Positions 37,501 through 38,714 of a DNA stretch of 38,714 nt are shown piece by piece. Source of the DNA: an uncultured Clostridia bacterium. GTDB lineage: Bacteria; Bacillota; Clostridia; TANB77; CAG-508. A program made the position numbers and the translations under genes. How positions within the stretch are numbered: the stretch's first letter is position 1; every line of letters starts with the position of its first letter. The notes under the pieces are model-generated. The model was given only the letters and a program-made list of their open reading frames with translations. It was not told the origin of the DNA and ran no database searches. The DNA is taken from assembly GCA_944389425.1 (NCBI GenBank), contig CALXMH010000013.1, positions 1 through 38,714 on the forward strand, written 5' to 3'.

Positions 37501-37724
37501 GCTTCAACATCTTCATTTGTTAATCCAAGTGTAGATACAATTTCTATATCGTAAAGATTTTGCTTATCAAAATATTCATCAATTGTTTTTGTCATATCTG
37601 GACTTGAAGCCCTTATACCTGCAAAAAAGCCCACTCCTAAAAAAGCCATAAGCAGTATAGATATAAATCTTCTATGTGTATTTTTAATTTCTTTAATACT
37701 ATCTTTTAATAATGCTTTTTTCAT
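34502..37724 (-). CDS. FtsX/MacB-type ABC transporter permease, with a +1 frameshift at CGG
   Basis: About 1073 residues after recoding. Start MKKALLKDSIKEIKNTHRRF (ATG 37724) follows AGAGGGTG. Order: N-terminal membrane segment (FISILLMAFLGVGFFAGIRA), an extracytoplasmic domain, a very long coiled coil (about 230-520, AEQELNDKKAEAEEEFAKAD-type), then FtsX domain 1 (VFPIVFFLIATLISLTSMTR), and a second domain ending in FSLKKINMIESLKSVE. At codon 720 an in-frame CGG (35567-35565) breaks the frame within FLMTIIGIM; skipping the C gives IGIM-G-CTALILVGFGLRDSIS, a conserved glycine of this family, and joins the frame ending at 34502. It pairs with the ATPase gene 12 bp upstream. Substrate unknown; bacitracin-type exporters and lipoprotein systems share this build. 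Confidence 0.9.
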
Positions 37725-37735
37725 AAAAACACCCT

Positions 37736-38437
37736 CTACCATTCAATCTCTTCTACTGGCGTAGGTTTATCTATTTTTTGAATTTCATAAACTGTTCCAT
37801 TTTTAAATTTAATAACTTTGTCTGCCATAGGCGCAATTGCCTGATTATGTGTTATTATTATAACTGTTATTTTTTCTTTTCTACATGTATCTTGCAAAAG
37901 TTTTAGAATTTGTTTACCTGTGTTATAATCTAATGCTCCGGTAGGTTCATCACATAAAAGTAATTTTGGATTTTTTGCAATAGCTCTTGCAATTGCAACT
38001 CTTTGTTGTTCTCCTCCTGACAATTGTGATGGAAAATTGTTCATTCTATCCTTTAATCCAACCTTTTTAAGTACTGTTTCCGGCTTTAATGAATCATTAC
38101 AAATTTGTGTTGCTAGTTCTACATTTTCAAGTGCAGTTAAATTTTGTACTAAATTATAAAATTGGAAAACAAACCCAATATCTTCTCTACGATATTTTAT
38201 TAATTCCCTATTTTTTAGCTTTGTTATTTCTTTATTATCAACAATAACACTTCCAGAAGTAGCAGAATCCATTCCTCCTAAAATATTAAGCGCTGTTGTT
38301 TTCCCTGCACCACTAGCTCCAACTATTACAACAAGTTCTCCTTTATCTATATCAAAGTTGGTTTTATTAAGAGCTTTAATCTTAATTTCACCCATTTCAT
38401 ATTCTTTAACAACATTTTTAAAACTGATATATGACAT
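37736..38437 (-). CDS. ABC transporter ATP-binding protein (MacB/LolD type)
   Basis: ATPase partner of the large permease, 233 residues, start after GGAGGGA. Walker [10 protein letters not shown] (about 40-48), Q-loop FVFQFYNLV, signature [14 protein letters not shown] (about 137-150), Walker [13 protein letters not shown] and the H-loop VIIITHNQ, all intact. The family [18 protein letters not shown] stretch is typical of FtsE/LolD/MacB ATPases. First gene of a two-gene operon with the permease, whose start overlaps the reading frame end closely (12 bp gap). Promoter presumably between 38438 and the rRNA terminator at 38520. Confidence 0.95.
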   Translation of the reverse strand: MSYISFKNVVKEYEMGEIKIKALNKTNFDIDKGELVVIVGASGAGKTTALNILGGMDSATSGSVIVDNKEITKLKNRELIKYRREDIGFVFQFYNLVQNLTALENVELATQICNDSLKPETVLKKVGLKDRMNNFPSQLSGGEQQRVAIARAIAKNPKLLLCDEPTGALDYNTGKQILKLLQDTCRKEKITVIIITHNQAIAPMADKVIKFKNGTVYEIQKIDKPTPVEEIEW

Positions 38438-38519
38438 AAAAATCCCTCCTACCTTGGGATTAAATTATATCATACAATTATTAGCTCTTCAATTTATTTC
38501 ACTAAAAATTCATATAAAA

Positions 38520-38556
38520 AATACGATAAGTAAGATATAATCAAACTTATCGTATT
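38520..38556 (-). terminator. Terminator of the rRNA/tRNA-Asn operon
   Basis: AATACGATAAGT (38520-38531) pairs with ACTTATCGTATT (38545-38556), with TTTTTT following on the minus strand. Confidence 0.85.
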
Positions 38557-38557
38557 A

Positions 38558-38633
38558 TGGCTCCTCAAGTTGGACTCGAACCAACGACCCTTCGGTTAAC
38601 AGCCGAATGCTCTACCGACTGAGCTATTGAGGA
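38558..38633 (-). tRNA. tRNA-Asn (anticodon GTT), copy 2
   Basis: 76 nt, identical base for base to the copy at 33682-33757. It stands 9 bp downstream of a 5S rRNA, the usual end of a ribosomal RNA operon. Confidence 0.97.
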
Positions 38634-38642
38634 ATATAAAAA

Positions 38643-38714
38643 CCTGGCAACAACCTATTTTTCCAGCAGGGCAACCCGCAAGTATCTTCGGCACATAAGA
38701 GCTTAACTTCTGTG
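38643..38714 (-). rRNA. 5S ribosomal RNA, 3' part (cut by window edge)
   Basis: Minus-strand sequence CACAGAAGTTAAGCTCTT then GCCGAAGATACTTGCGGG and a 3' end GTTGTTGCCAGG is typical 5S: the conserved GAAGUUAAGC loop B/C region and the loop E/D arm. About 72 of some 117 nt are present. Confidence 0.93.

Overview
The window is very AT-rich chromosomal DNA from a low-GC, spore-forming Firmicute, most likely an anaerobic gut Clostridia lineage. The evidence is a Gram-positive gene set (groESL behind a CIRCE operator, engB, ylmH, family II pyrophosphatase, a CD1247-type protein), sporulation genes (sleB, spoVB), acetate kinase, strong AGGAGG ribosome binding sites, mostly TAA stops and A/T-ending codons. 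Nearly everything is housekeeping; I see no prophage, insertion sequence or CRISPR array.

Layout. 1-3.4 kb: end of serS, engB (broken in the standard code), an unknown gene, and an nfeD/SPFH membrane pair. 3.4-10.1 kb (minus strand): a membrane-anchored unknown, groEL-groES, a coiled-coil repeat protein, ppaC, greA, and an unknown gene that seems to start at ATA inside a hairpin. 10.1-21.6 kb: aspS, a GH18/SH3 wall hydrolase, ylmH (+), an XRE membrane regulator, an unknown, an acyl-CoA ligase, a polysaccharide deacetylase and a P-type Ca2+ ATPase. 21.7-23.7 kb: tmRNA, a candidate type I toxin-antitoxin cassette, tRNA-Trp, a prepilin-like gene, a large inverted-repeat element, and a small ORF ending in a (TG)8 tract. 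23.8-33.7 kb: ackA, a CmpB-family membrane protein, an M23 peptidase, then CD1247-like/efp/pepP/prepilin peptidase/yqeG (minus), an MFS carrier, sleB and spoVB. 33.7-38.7 kb: two identical tRNA-Asn genes bracketing an unknown gene and a MacB/FtsX-type ABC exporter, then the end of a 5S rRNA.

The most interesting signal is translational. Five conserved genes (engB twice, nfeD, a prepilin, an M23 peptidase and an FtsX-type permease) are each interrupted by a +1 frameshift, and all six shifts have the same form: an in-frame CGG where the family has a glycine codon GGN, that is, one extra C before GGN. Skipping the C, or reading CGGN as a four-base glycine codon, restores each protein exactly, usually at a glycine conserved in the family. 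By eye I find no other in-frame CGG in the conserved genes, although CGA, CGC and CGT are used for arginine and CGG is common out of frame (codon junctions such as TAC GGA). The only other in-frame CGGs (three) are in two unknown, lineage-specific ORFs. I infer that CGG is an unassigned or 'hungry' codon here, with +1 slippage or quadruplet decoding giving glycine. A sequencing artefact remains possible but does not explain why the extra base follows the coding strand in both gene orientations.
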